IMG/VR virus record: IMGVR_UViG_3300033145_001746
Span: 1 to 32,271 of that record
Length of the DNA stretch: 32,271 nt
Strand: one strand, 5' to 3'
Origin: a virus
A program made the position numbers and the translations under genes. The notes under the pieces were generated by a model that was not told where the DNA came from, made no database searches, and was given only the letters and a program-made list of their open reading frames with translations. Below, piece after piece: positions 1 through 9,000 of the stretch (position 1 is the stretch's first letter; each line of letters starts with the position of its first letter).

Positions 1-1087
1 AACTTTCCTGCTTAGCTCTCATATCTAAATTATTCCCTTTGACCTTCATAGCGTCCAAGGAGTTTTCCCAAGTACTTAATTTTTCACTTATCCTGGAATG
101 TAAATCTAATCCTGTCCAAGCCCAAGGGCCAGCCTCAACATCTACAGTTAAAACATTCTGTATGTCTTTTTGTATGGAAGGCAAGATAGATGCCAGTGAA
201 GATACCTTTTGCTTATAGCGCTCATAGTCCGCAGCATTCTTGGGTCTTTTCTCAAGCTCTTTTACATACGGAGCAAGCTTTGCTGCGGCAGACGCAGCTG
301 CTGAAGATTCAGGCGCCGCCTTTTGTAAAATTTCGTATAGGTCTTTAGTATCTTCTTTTATTCCTTCTTGAAGACTTGTAAGTTTTTTGCCAAAGAAATA
401 TAGAGCAGATAGCCCAAGCCCAATTACTGTGGCGGCTTTGCCGCCTCGTCCCATTGGAGGTTTATTTTTAGTAGTAATTCTTCCTTTTCCTTTGTCCGGC
501 TTTCCTTTAGTTTTAGTAACTGAACCCTTATTAAAGAAATAGTTCCAGGCATATGGAGCTACACCTGTTACTAGAAAAATAACCGGCATAAACCAGCCGG
601 CTTCTTTACGTAGATGGCTATCGACGAAAGGGAGGCGGCCGAGCCTCTCAATCGTTTGGTCGATGCGGACAGACTCTTTATGTTTGCCGTTATCGTCTAG
701 CTTGTTGGCAATTTTTACCAACTCAGAAACAACCGAAGCATGTATTCCGAATAGAGCGCCACTTGGCATCCTAGTCGCTACTTCGATATCTTTTTTCTGC
801 TGCTCTTCCAAGTTCTCTACCAAACTTCCATCACCCATGCTGTTAACAGGAGTGCTCTTCTCGGCCATCCACGCTTGATTAGGGTGAGCCTTTTCTACAA
901 GGTTTCCACCCTCTACTTCTAGTTTGTAATCCTCAGTTTCTTCGGATCTAGTGGGATATTTAGGATCCTTCTCACTGGAATTACCAACTTCTTCTTTTTG
1001 TTCTAAGTCTGATGTAATTAGACCAGACTCTGCGGCAATCTTAAGAAACGCCTGCATGACGCCGCTGCTGTTCCATTCTCTACTCAT
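1..1087 (-). CDS. Membrane-associated phage protein, 3' end beyond window (partial)
   Basis: An uninterrupted reading frame of 362 codons runs from an ATG at 1087 off the left edge, so the C-terminus is missing. The start shares a base with the stop of the upstream gene (TAATG), which suggests translational coupling. Residues 1-25 resemble the start of the 1041-residue protein at 2226-5351: both have about ten residues, then Met, then F-[LV]-K-I-A and a Gly. Residues 119-152 hold the helical hairpin motif seen throughout this window (KIANKLDDNG...RIDQTI), followed by KEAG. Two hydrophobic segments (about 166-186 and 217-233) flank a Lys/Gly-rich loop and could span or insert into a membrane. 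An Ala-rich helical stretch follows. The family is not recognised. A virion or ejected membrane-interacting protein is an inference from neighbours and the shared leader. Confidence 0.82.
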   Translation of the reverse strand, partial: MSREWNSSGVMQAFLKIAAESGLITSDLEQKEEVGNSSEKDPKYPTRSEETEDYKLEVEGGNLVEKAHPNQAWMAEKSTPVNSMGDGSLVENLEEQQKKDIEVATRMPSGALFGIHASVVSELVKIANKLDDNGKHKESVRIDQTIERLGRLPFVDSHLRKEAGWFMPVIFLVTGVAPYAWNYFFNKGSVTKTKGKPDKGKGRITTKNKPPMGRGGKAATVIGLGLSALYFFGKKLTSLQEGIKEDTKDLYEILQKAAPESSAAASAAAKLAPYVKELEKRPKNAADYERYKQKVSSLASILPSIQKDIQNVLTVDVEAGPWAWTGLDLHSRISEKLSTWENSLDAMKVKGNNLDMRAKQES

Positions 1088-2226
1088 TAATGCACCTCTC
1101 GCAGAAGCCCTGCTAACTCAGAACCTGGAGACTTCCCAAGACCCACATTAACAGCAGGCTTCTTTCCTAGTGGCTTTGATTGAATTTTTTCATACCTTGC
1201 TTTTGGTAAAAGCTTTTTTGCCAAGTTTAATACTCTTGGAGCAACAAAAGCTTTTCTTTTATTAATGTCTGCCATGTTACCCCAATTTAAAAGCTCTACA
1301 TCTTGTAGAACTCTCTGCATTTGCGGCGAATTCCGCAAAGGAGTTTTATATGTTGCCTTGAACGCAACGGAAAAATTAGCTATAGAAGCATCTAAAAATG
1401 TGATCAAAGTGTCTTGAACGTTGCCAGATACGTTTGAATAATACTGCATCGTCGCTTTTTTTAATCTCGAAGGAAGAAAAGGATCTGTATCACCGGGATA
1501 TACATTTTTTCCAGTAGTAGCCGGATCATCTCGCTTCCTTTCGTGTCTGGTTTTAACACCAATCACTTTAGCAATACCACCTGCTAACATCATAGCTATA
1601 ATACCCTTACCAAAAAGCTTGATGATTCCAAATATAATGCTGGCGAACCCAAGTCTTCTACCTCCTATCATGCCACTCATAAAGCCTCGCAAGCGGCCGT
1701 AACGACCTGATGCGCCCCAACCATAACGTTTGTAGCGCCTATGTGCTTTGTAGCGTGATCCCAGCCATCCACCACCCACTGCCTCTTTACATAGCATATA
1801 TTCCCCAAGATAAAAAGATGCTATAACATCTTCATTGGAGATATGACCCTTTGCTGCCATAATTTGTTTTAGAGCATTTTTAGGTATTGTTTTTATTTTG
1901 GACCAAATTTTATCCACTATGGAAACTGAGGCAGAATTCATATTACTATCAGAAAAATCTATCTCTGTAACATCTGTTTTACCAGACATTAGATGCTGAT
2001 CAATAAGTCTCCCTATCGCACTTGGGCCATAATTGGTAGCTACATCAGCAGCGAGAATTAGAGAACCAATAAATGGTCCCGTAACAGCATATGCTATGGG
2101 TGGGCCAAGCAGAGAAAAAAGAGTTTCAAACGGTGCCCTATTAAAATTCACATTGTCTTTAACTATGTTAAGGGCACCATTTATAAAATCCTGTCCCATT
2201 CCAGCTTGTTTGACAAGTTCAGTCAT
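1087..2226 (-). CDS. Hypothetical membrane-interacting phage protein
   Basis: 379 residues. Its ATG overlaps the stop of the 1041-residue gene as TAATG, and its own stop overlaps the next ATG in the same way, so the three genes look translationally coupled. The N-terminus carries an ELVKQAG element like the K-x-A steps of neighbouring proteins. Hydrophobic stretches lie at about 33-62 and 190-224. Between them, residues 151-191 form an unusual Gly/Arg/Tyr-rich basic stretch right after a CKEAVGGG step. The C-terminal 150 residues are basic and mixed, with no motif I recognise. Two hydrophobic segments beside a very basic loop would suit a protein that touches both membrane and DNA during ejection, but this is a guess from composition. 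No homologous family is recognised. Confidence 0.82.
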   Translation of the reverse strand: MTELVKQAGMGQDFINGALNIVKDNVNFNRAPFETLFSLLGPPIAYAVTGPFIGSLILAADVATNYGPSAIGRLIDQHLMSGKTDVTEIDFSDSNMNSASVSIVDKIWSKIKTIPKNALKQIMAAKGHISNEDVIASFYLGEYMLCKEAVGGGWLGSRYKAHRRYKRYGWGASGRYGRLRGFMSGMIGGRRLGFASIIFGIIKLFGKGIIAMMLAGGIAKVIGVKTRHERKRDDPATTGKNVYPGDTDPFLPSRLKKATMQYYSNVSGNVQDTLITFLDASIANFSVAFKATYKTPLRNSPQMQRVLQDVELLNWGNMADINKRKAFVAPRVLNLAKKLLPKARYEKIQSKPLGKKPAVNVGLGKSPGSELAGLLREVH

Positions 2227-5200
2227 TATTTGGTCAACCCCATATCTGTACCCAATTGGTCCATAGACACATTATACATCTGCATATAATCTACCAGGTT
2301 ATCATACTTATAGCCCGCAGATTTCAAAGCCCCTTCAAATGTGCCTATAGCACCCTGAATACCATCGAGCCTTCCTTGAAGCTGAGCATAATAAGCTTGA
2401 GCTATCTTTTTTCTTTGTATTGTAGACCACTTTCCACCAACTGGTGTCATAACCTGTTCTTTGCCAGTTACATTTCTATCCATCCTGAGACTTTTATCTT
2501 TACGAGCCGCAAACAATGCGAGCCTAGTAAATAGCACTTCCTGTGCCAAATACCTTCTGTTGGGCAACCCCTTCATGGCTAGAACGATACCATTAGGGCT
2601 ATCTAAGGAAGCTTCACTTCCAGTTAAATCCATAAACGATGTATCTACTTTTCCAGATGGAGCAGACTTTCCAGCAGGCTTAGCTGGCACTTTCTTAGAT
2701 TTTATACTCTTAAGAGCAGCCGCTCCTGATGGGAGCTTATATATTTGGCCAAACAACCTGTTAATTAGAGTCATCAACTTATTTGCCACATCTCTTGAAC
2801 CTGTTTGTATCCACAGCTTGTTCTGATACTCTTTATTTATCAGCTTTTTGTAAAAACCAACGAGCAAATTCATGGCCTGTTCTGTAGCCGCGATCTCATC
2901 TTTAACTTTAGGAACAGCAGCGTTACCGCTTTTTCTGGAAATTGCTAAAGCATTCATGAAGGTCTTGGCATCTTTAAGGTCAGCCACTCTCATTTCCAAA
3001 CCTGGAGCGACTTCTATACGAAAAGCTTCCTTAACGCCAGATGGAACCACTCTTGTTTTTAGTAGAAACTGAGCTACCTTAGTACCCCATCCCAATGCTT
3101 CAACTGTTGCCTGGGCAGGATATGTACGAGCCTTAGGATACTTTGCTTTAACGTCTGCCATAACTTTATTATAGGCAGCTATAGTTTTAGGACCCCAATC
3201 ACCATCATCTTTTTTAGGTCCAACAACATTTGCGCCATATAGAGCCATAACAGCTTGCTGAAACATCTGAACATTAGGATCTACTTTAGCTGTAGGAGCC
3301 CTTTTAGTAGTAGTCTTTTTTTTAGCAGGAGCCTTTGTAGCAGGACCCACGCTCACCGATGGAGGACCAAATTTTCCAGAAGTAACGATAATATCAGAAG
3401 AATCTTGCGTAGCTTCCTTAAGTTTATAAAGTTTTACTTTATTAAACCAGGCCCTGAGAGCATTTATATGTTCTCGCTTAAGCCCTGTTATCTTTTTAAT
3501 ACTAACCTCATATTGCTGATTTCTAATATGTGCGGCGGCTTCATTAAAGCCAGTGACACCATTAAGAGCTGCGGTCACTTTCTCCACGTTGTTCCTCATA
3601 TACTGATCTACTTCTTTTAACAGTTTAATATATGCTATTTTACGAGTCTCTGCGCCGTGCTCCTCGGTACTTAATGGCACTGCAGATTTTTTAGACGCAG
3701 CTTCGGTAGCAACTCTAACAAAATCTTTTAAGGAACCTAGAAACTTATAGTATAGTTTTTCACCAGCGAACCTGGATTTATCCCAGAAATACAATCCGGA
3801 CATAACATCTCTTACACTTTCCTCGTTCCAGTGATATTTTTTATACAGATTAACAGCACGGGCAGCCAGCATTTTGTTATCTAAGCCACCCTTTTTCCAA
3901 TCTTCAGCAATATCATTTAGATAATCTGTCGCAGAAGTCCACACTTTTTGTGCCCTAAACACATGGTTTATATTATGTGGAGGTCCATCTGGCAGATCTA
4001 CGTTAAGTTTTTTATTAAACCTATGCTGTAGCCCTATCATTCTGCCCCACTTATCTATAAGTTTAGCATTGTCGGTTGGAACTGCTGCTTCCTTCTTCAA
4101 TCCCGAGACTGCGTTGTCATCGGAGTCAGCCATCTCGGAAGCTGCACTCCTACTTACGAAAGGGTCCGTCTCTAACAGATCTCGAATTGTGTCATCCACA
4201 AGCTGAGCCTCTTCAGCCCTCCCTTCATCCTCAAGACTATTGGCCGTAGCGATAAGGTTCATCACCAAATCAGCATACTTTCCAGTTGGAGCCTTGGTAG
4301 CTTTATCAATACTCTTTTTCTGCTCTTCGACAATGGTCTCTACTTTACCACCTTCTTCTTTTGAAGGAGCAATAATCGGACCGCCACCTGGGTGCGCTTG
4401 CTCGATAAGCTGCTCACCGGTTTCGCTAGTTACGTCATAAAGTTTATCAAGAGCTTCTTTGTAGATATGAATCTGTTTATCAATGGCAATAGCAGCGTCA
4501 ACTTCTCCAAGCTCTTCTAGATCACCAGCCAAAGAAATAAGTTCACCGATAACTGATGCTGTTACAGCACCATCATCAGCTGTGCTTCCCCTCATAAGAC
4601 GCCATACTCTTTCTATAGCATCATCCTGTGATAAACTGCGATTTATCATCAATCTTTGTATTTCATTACGAGCCTTAGTTTTTACAGACCCATGGAGACT
4701 GTCAAACCATTGCCTGGGGTTGCCGGATGTGGCTACAGGTGCGGGCGCTACTACCGGAGGCGTAGCTGCCGGAGGTGCAGTTACCTCAGGAACACTCCCA
4801 GGTAGACTTTCATTAGGAGAAGCACTTCCCCTCATAAGACGCCACACTCTTTCTAAAGCATCTGCCTGAGATAGGTCGCGACCCGTCATCAGCTTCTGTA
4901 TTTCATTACGAGCCTTTGTTTTGACGTGTCCATTAAGACTATCAAACCATGCCCTGGGGTTGCCAGATACGGCAGGAGGTGCTTCAGGAACATTCCCAGA
5001 TAGACTTTCAGGCTCATCCTCTTTCATCCATTCAGGAAGTTTTGGAGCAAACTCTTTTTCTTTTTCCATAGCCACGCCAGAATAGTCGGCGAACACATCA
5101 GGATATTGACGCTTAAGCTCTTCTAACGCATCACGTGGCTGTATGCCTGGATTTTTTTCAATATATCCCTTAAGCATAGACCACTGTTCGTTTGTAAACA

Positions 5201-5351
5201 TAGATCTTTCTATTGGTGGATCTGCCAATTGTTCCATTTCTTCGGCAGTTTTCTGCGACAAGGCTTTTTCGTCGGTAACAACCCATCCCTTATCAGATGC
5301 TATTTTAACGAATTCATCCATCCAGTCGCCGCCTATATTTAGATTGCGCAT
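2226..5351 (-). CDS. Large modular virion-associated protein with repeats and PG-binding-like domain
   Basis: 1041 residues. The chosen ATG has a strong GGGAGG ribosome site seven bases upstream. A second ATG at residue 11 also has an AGGCGG site, and the F-V-K-I-A leader follows it, so either start is possible. Residues 129-176 and 209-256 are near-identical copies of a helical module (NPRxWFDSL...RVWRLMRG) placed exactly 80 residues apart and separated by a Pro/Ala linker. Two helical hairpin motifs follow (about 268-297 and 362-395). The second leads into a KKEAAVP step, and a related KKSAVPL step lies near 555. Residues 690-730 resemble a peptidoglycan-binding type 1 repeat, with DGDWGPKT where that family has its D-G-x-x-G-x-x-T signature. 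Lys/Ala/Pro linkers separate the remaining helical regions. No catalytic motif was found. Probably a structural or ejected protein. Confidence 0.85.
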   Translation of the reverse strand: MRNLNIGGDWMDEFVKIASDKGWVVTDEKALSQKTAEEMEQLADPPIERSMFTNEQWSMLKGYIEKNPGIQPRDALEELKRQYPDVFADYSGVAMEKEKEFAPKLPEWMKEDEPESLSGNVPEAPPAVSGNPRAWFDSLNGHVKTKARNEIQKLMTGRDLSQADALERVWRLMRGSASPNESLPGSVPEVTAPPAATPPVVAPAPVATSGNPRQWFDSLHGSVKTKARNEIQRLMINRSLSQDDAIERVWRLMRGSTADDGAVTASVIGELISLAGDLEELGEVDAAIAIDKQIHIYKEALDKLYDVTSETGEQLIEQAHPGGGPIIAPSKEEGGKVETIVEEQKKSIDKATKAPTGKYADLVMNLIATANSLEDEGRAEEAQLVDDTIRDLLETDPFVSRSAASEMADSDDNAVSGLKKEAAVPTDNAKLIDKWGRMIGLQHRFNKKLNVDLPDGPPHNINHVFRAQKVWTSATDYLNDIAEDWKKGGLDNKMLAARAVNLYKKYHWNEESVRDVMSGLYFWDKSRFAGEKLYYKFLGSLKDFVRVATEAASKKSAVPLSTEEHGAETRKIAYIKLLKEVDQYMRNNVEKVTAALNGVTGFNEAAAHIRNQQYEVSIKKITGLKREHINALRAWFNKVKLYKLKEATQDSSDIIVTSGKFGPPSVSVGPATKAPAKKKTTTKRAPTAKVDPNVQMFQQAVMALYGANVVGPKKDDGDWGPKTIAAYNKVMADVKAKYPKARTYPAQATVEALGWGTKVAQFLLKTRVVPSGVKEAFRIEVAPGLEMRVADLKDAKTFMNALAISRKSGNAAVPKVKDEIAATEQAMNLLVGFYKKLINKEYQNKLWIQTGSRDVANKLMTLINRLFGQIYKLPSGAAALKSIKSKKVPAKPAGKSAPSGKVDTSFMDLTGSEASLDSPNGIVLAMKGLPNRRYLAQEVLFTRLALFAARKDKSLRMDRNVTGKEQVMTPVGGKWSTIQRKKIAQAYYAQLQGRLDGIQGAIGTFEGALKSAGYKYDNLVDYMQMYNVSMDQLGTDMGLTK
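4584..4967 (-). repeat. Two in-frame copies of a 48-codon module, 240 bp apart
   Basis: The segments 4824-4967 and 4584-4727 encode residues 129-176 and 209-256 of the 1041-residue protein. They agree at most positions, including SGNPR, WFDSL, VKTKARNEIQ and ERVWRLMRG. The DNA is also clearly similar, for example CTCATAAGACGCCA in both copies, so the duplication is fairly recent or kept similar by selection. Confidence 0.88.
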
Positions 5352-5713
5352 TTATTTTCCTCCCGCAATAAAACTTTCAATTCATTTAGCGATCTTTCTA
5401 CTCTATATACAGCCTTAATATTTGATTTGTTTGAGAGGTTATGTGCCACTTTTTCCAAACTTCTAAAAAGGCTTTTGTTATAAGCAACGTGAAGCTCTTC
5501 TTTAAAAGAAGGCTCTTCTGGCTTGTTAAATTCATCAACAGCTGTTATAAGTTGCTCTTGCAAATCTTCCTCTTCCCATACTTTCTCTCCAGCGGTTATG
5601 GGCTGAAAAGCTTCAGCAGGTGGGCCGTTAAGCACATCTGCGCTGAAGTTTTCAAGTTCTCTCATTACTTCGCTGTCAAGCCAAGCGGCTTTATCTTCTT
5701 TTGAAAAAGTCAT
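5339..5713 (-). CDS. Small hypothetical helical protein
   Basis: 124 residues, beginning MTFS like the 143-residue protein at 8993-9424. Its first 23 bases lie inside the 3' end of the upstream HNH endonuclease gene, and its GGAGG ribosome site is encoded by the last codons of that gene. Its 3' end overlaps the start of the 1041-residue gene by 13 bases. The protein is acidic in the middle. Residues about 81-116 (LEKVAHNL...RVERSLNEL) look like a divergent copy of the helical hairpin motif shared across this window. The role is unknown; it travels with structural genes. Confidence 0.8.
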   Translation of the reverse strand: MTFSKEDKAAWLDSEVMRELENFSADVLNGPPAEAFQPITAGEKVWEEEDLQEQLITAVDEFNKPEEPSFKEELHVAYNKSLFRSLEKVAHNLSNKSNIKAVYRVERSLNELKVLLREENKCAI

Positions 5714-6776
5714 TGGCGCCTCCGTTTATTAGCCACAACGCTATTTCGTATTCTTGTCCCGTGATTTGTATGTGGCAATTCAAGCACAAACATAGACCGT
5801 TGTTTATATCATACTTTTCTTCTTTATTACAATCTCTAACTGGTTTAATATGATGCGCTTGTAATTTCATACCTGTACGATCTTTAAAATCACATTTTTG
5901 ACAACAATAATTATCTCTTTTTAATATACCTAGTCGCCACCGCGTTCTTTTACTTGGACATTTTGGTATTTTATCTATTTCTGTCCTAAAGCATCTAGCT
6001 AAAGTTTCTTTTGTTTTCCGCAACTTTAATCTTTTAGCCTTTTTATTTATTTGCCTTTTTTCTTTATTTGGGAAAAGAGAGACTAATTCTCTGATAGTTT
6101 TATATGGATATTCCACTCTTAACACTGCTACTTCATTTTCACTCCACAATAAACTTGGAGGCTTATATATTCCCACGCTATTTGCCTTCTTCGTTATTTG
6201 ATCCCTAGTTTTATATGGCAATAGCAATAACAGATCTTTAACTAAAGTGCTTTTATATTTAGTTTTTAACACTTCAATCTCTGCCTCCGACCAAGTAAAA
6301 TATTCTTTACAATATAGCTGTCTTCTCTCTTTTACTGCTAAACATGATCTGCCAAGAATTTTAGCAATCTTTGTGTCACTACATTTGCTTTTAACCAAAT
6401 CTTTTAAATTTTTGATTTCTTCAACACTCCATTTTGGCTTTTGAATATTATTTCTTTTCAAACCAAGTTGTTCTGCCTTTTTGTTTATACTTCCCAAAGT
6501 ATGATTTGGTAACATTTTTATGATTTTTTCTGTAGAAGAGAAGTAGTATTTTTTCTGTAGTAATTCTATCTCTTTAACCACCCACTTGTGCGTTTTCAAT
6601 ATATTAAGAGCACATAATTTTTGAGCCACAGAGGTCTCTGACCGATTAAGCATTATGCCGATTTCTTTATATCTTAAATCGCCTTTTACAAGTTCTCGAA
6701 GTTTTTCTACATCTTTTTCGAGCCACTTCACATTAATTTCCTTAACAATTTCAACACTATAGCCACATAAACTCAA
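5691..6776 (-). CDS. Free-standing HNH homing endonuclease with five SANT/Myb-like repeats
   Basis: 361 residues. Five repeats of about 45 residues (roughly 16-60, 63-107, 114-157, 160-204, 209-252) each begin near a Trp in a K/T/L-W-[SV]-x-x-E pattern and end in a helix-turn-helix-like N/R-x-x-x-I-x-x-K-A. They look like SANT/Myb or HTH-type DNA readers. The C-terminal HNH zinc domain (about 280-340) has RDNYCCQKC, then AHHIKPV, then NNGLCLCLNCH, the standard HNH/McrA layout. The start is a TTG with an AGAGGG ribosome site; the next ATG (codon 42) would delete most of repeat 1. The gene overlaps the upstream gene by 20 bases and the downstream gene by 23. It probably nicks or cuts a relative's allele lacking it, so that it spreads by repair. 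Confidence 0.88.
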   Translation of the reverse strand: MSLCGYSVEIVKEINVKWLEKDVEKLRELVKGDLRYKEIGIMLNRSETSVAQKLCALNILKTHKWVVKEIELLQKKYYFSSTEKIIKMLPNHTLGSINKKAEQLGLKRNNIQKPKWSVEEIKNLKDLVKSKCSDTKIAKILGRSCLAVKERRQLYCKEYFTWSEAEIEVLKTKYKSTLVKDLLLLLPYKTRDQITKKANSVGIYKPPSLLWSENEVAVLRVEYPYKTIRELVSLFPNKEKRQINKKAKRLKLRKTKETLARCFRTEIDKIPKCPSKRTRWRLGILKRDNYCCQKCDFKDRTGMKLQAHHIKPVRDCNKEEKYDINNGLCLCLNCHIQITGQEYEIALWLINGGANDFFKRR

Positions 6777-7446
6777 GCGAGCCCTCTATAGCACTTGGAG
6801 GGCCGCTTACAATGGCTACTCCCGGATGGTTCTCTGTTGCTTGGGCAGTAGATAATTTTCCCTCTGAGTTAACAAATAGAGTTGCATTTAACGGATATCG
6901 TTGCAGTGAATCAAACTGGTCAGTAGCAAAAATCCCTCTTTGAAACCAAACGGTTACCCTATTGCTACCTATTGTCGTATCATCACCGGGCAGCGATGGT
7001 ACTTGATAAACATAATTGACAATAGTTTTCACACTATCGTTTGTGCCAGTGCCGTTATCATAGTTAAGTAAGCTGCCACTTGGTAAAGTTAAAATACCAT
7101 TCACGGGGTTCAACACCAAGCCTTCATAATCAGCAACAAAACTGGCTTGAATTAAGCCAGCATTGTTTAATTCTTGCTTGATATCTCTCCCAGTCCAATA
7201 ATTATATCCATCTGTCGTGATGTCACCACCTTCTAAAATGACAATCTCATCTACGATGGTCTGAGTAAATGCGCTGGTACGTATATCATCAATAATCCCC
7301 AAGGGGGCTGTACCATCAGATAATCCAACAACAATATCTTGGCCCACCAACTTAAGTTGAGCCAACTGTCCTGGTTGAAAAGTGCTAGAAATGTCTACGG
7401 GATAACTGAATGGTAAAGCATTTCCAGCCTGTATGATTCTAAGCAT
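6757..7446 (-). CDS. Putative beta-rich virion structural protein
   Basis: 229 residues, rich in Val, Ile, Gly, Thr and Asp, with little predicted helix and no Cys/His clusters. The segment PGQLAQLKLVG...DGTAPLGIIDDIR resembles the opening of small beta-barrel head or decoration proteins in large phages, but I cannot name the family. It sits between two homing endonuclease genes. The upstream one overlaps its start by 8 bases and supplies a GGAG ribosome site. The downstream one starts inside its last 20 bases. Selfish endonucleases usually settle beside conserved, essential phage genes, which weakly supports a structural role. It is not convincingly a major capsid protein: it is short and lacks a recognisable HK97-fold signature. 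Confidence 0.8.
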   Translation of the reverse strand: MLRIIQAGNALPFSYPVDISSTFQPGQLAQLKLVGQDIVVGLSDGTAPLGIIDDIRTSAFTQTIVDEIVILEGGDITTDGYNYWTGRDIKQELNNAGLIQASFVADYEGLVLNPVNGILTLPSGSLLNYDNGTGTNDSVKTIVNYVYQVPSLPGDDTTIGSNRVTVWFQRGIFATDQFDSLQRYPLNATLFVNSEGKLSTAQATENHPGVAIVSGPPSAIEGSLEFMWL

Positions 7447-8236
7447 GTTTTCTCCACTTATAAGAATATGACTCTATAGGAGATTCACCCACATAATCCA
7501 ATAAATCATTAATCGCCTTTCTAGACAAATATATATAATACTTGTCATAATGTTTTTGAGTACAAATATTATTCTTGGTAATAGTTTGTAGTTGTTTTAT
7601 TAAAAAAATATTTTCCTCAAAGGTAAACCCGTGAGTCGCCAAAGACCCCCAACCATGCTTTTTATTTAAATAGCCATCTCCAATCCACCAATGGATAAAT
7701 GATACTTTATCAATCTTAAAATCTTTAGGAACCTTTTTGTGTGGAACATACCATTGTCTATATATATTAAGAAGATCTACATAACTCTTACTTCTAAGTA
7801 CCCAACCTTCTTTACTTTTTACACCCCTTTTATCAGTTGACGCCGCTACATATGCAACACTTGTTTTAATGCCATAGGTATTAAAACAGTCTTCTAAAAA
7901 CAATATATAATCTTCATGGCGATCCGAATGCTGATAATAAGCTTGGCGATTAGTCTTGTTTACGATGCAGCCATCTCCTAATAAACATCCGTTTATAACA
8001 GATCTAAAATCCTTATTTATGTTGGCAAACTTTAACCTAGACCTCTGTCCAATCAGGGCATCTTCTTTATTGCTTCTTTTAGTAACGCCGATATCTAATA
8101 ACATCTTCTTTATAGTAATGTGTGAAGCGCTTAGTTGCTTAGCAATTTTGGGAATAGTCATCTCGTCAACTTCATACATATTTCTAAGAGAAGATGGCGT
8201 GATGTCAATTTTCTGCCACCTATTAATATTAGACAT
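7439..8236 (-). CDS. Free-standing LAGLIDADG homing endonuclease
   Basis: 265 residues. The N-terminal 60 residues form a helix-turn-helix-like segment (TIPKIAKQLSASHITIKKML). Two LAGLIDADG motifs follow: INGCLLGDGC (about 81-90, acid D88) and IHWWIGDGYL (about 181-190, acid D187). Both keep the catalytic acid, so a single chain could form the pseudo-symmetric nuclease. The gene has its own GGGAG ribosome site and a 41-base gap upstream. Its stop lies inside the start of the 229-residue gene. It is not inside an intein or intron that I can see, so it is a free-standing, intergenic homing endonuclease. Function is inferred from motifs alone. Confidence 0.88.
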   Translation of the reverse strand: MSNINRWQKIDITPSSLRNMYEVDEMTIPKIAKQLSASHITIKKMLLDIGVTKRSNKEDALIGQRSRLKFANINKDFRSVINGCLLGDGCIVNKTNRQAYYQHSDRHEDYILFLEDCFNTYGIKTSVAYVAASTDKRGVKSKEGWVLRSKSYVDLLNIYRQWYVPHKKVPKDFKIDKVSFIHWWIGDGYLNKKHGWGSLATHGFTFEENIFLIKQLQTITKNNICTQKHYDKYYIYLSRKAINDLLDYVGESPIESYSYKWRKHA

Positions 8237-8277
8237 TAAATCTCCCTATATTAGTTAAACGTTAGCATACTATTTTG

Positions 8278-9000
8278 CTATTCTTTTTTGCTCTTCTTTT
8301 TACTATCTTTCTTAGATTCCTTTTTGGACTCCTTCTTACTCTCCTTCTTACTCTCTTTCTTAGATTCCTTTTTGGACTCCTTCTTGGACTCCTTCTTGGA
8401 CTCCTTCTTACTCTCTTTCTTAGATTTCTTGGCAGCAAGCTTTGCGATAGTATCATCTACCATACCAGCTACAACCTCAAATCCCTTCTTATCAAGGGCA
8501 TCAGCAACCTTAACAAGATGTCCCATAGCAAAGTTTAGAGCGATCATGGTGCGATCATCAGCCGAGCACTCATCTTCTTTAGCATCCTGTGCCATTTGTG
8601 CACCACACTCCGGACAAGTGGCATCAGCCATTTGTGCAAGAGCTGGGTCAGCCATCTGGTCATCAGCAGCAGTAGGCTCATAGCTATCCATCTCATTGAT
8701 GTAATAGTTGATTTTGCCATTTGCATCTTCCTCGCCATAAGACTGTTTTAGTTCAGCAGCAAGAGCGCCTTGACCTTCTCCACCACCAAAATATTTATTA
8801 CGCATATTAGTCCACGCAGCTTGGTCAGCTTCACCAGATTTGCACTGTGCAATAAAAGTGGCAAGCTCAGTTTCAGCTGGTCCCATTGCCATTTTCTCTA
8901 TGGAAGCAGACTTAAATAGTTTATTGAATTCAACATCGCCCAAAGCCTTAGCCATGGCCTCAGCGATCTCGTTTGCATCCTTTACTTTAAGGCTAGTCAT
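8278..9000 (-). CDS. Internal-head-like protein with (SKKE)n tail, paralogue of upstream gene
   Basis: 240 residues. The N-terminus (SLKVKDANEIAEAMAKALG) and the helical hairpin near 153-189 (HLVKVADALDKKGFE...DDTIAKL) match the 143-residue protein encoded just upstream, so the two are tandem paralogues. This copy has gained a possible zinc site (C129, C132, C145) in an Asp/Ala-rich middle. Its tail of about 50 residues is almost purely Ser-Lys-Lys-Glu repeats. A highly basic, low-complexity tail on a small protein in the head region suggests DNA binding inside the capsid, as in T4 internal proteins, though this is inference. The gene overlaps the upstream paralogue by 8 bases. Confidence 0.86.
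   Translation of the reverse strand: MTSLKVKDANEIAEAMAKALGDVEFNKLFKSASIEKMAMGPAETELATFIAQCKSGEADQAAWTNMRNKYFGGGEGQGALAAELKQSYGEEDANGKINYYINEMDSYEPTAADDQMADPALAQMADATCPECGAQMAQDAKEDECSADDRTMIALNFAMGHLVKVADALDKKGFEVVAGMVDDTIAKLAAKKSKKESKKESKKESKKESKKESKKESKKESKKESKKESKKDSKKKSKKE
8281..8430 (-). repeat. Ser-Lys-Lys-Glu codon repeat
   Basis: About eleven tandem 12-bp units encode SKKE, with one SKKD near the end. Synonymous variation (CTT/CTC, GGA/AGA) shows that the protein repeat is conserved rather than freshly slipped. A related SKKD array lies in the protease-scaffold gene at 10811-10930. Confidence 0.92.

Noticed and set aside
8262-8538. Arg- and Leu-rich open frames over the SKKE repeat on both strands
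   Set aside because: They are products of reading the 12-bp repeat in other frames; they have no ribosome site and cut through the well-supported 240-residue gene.
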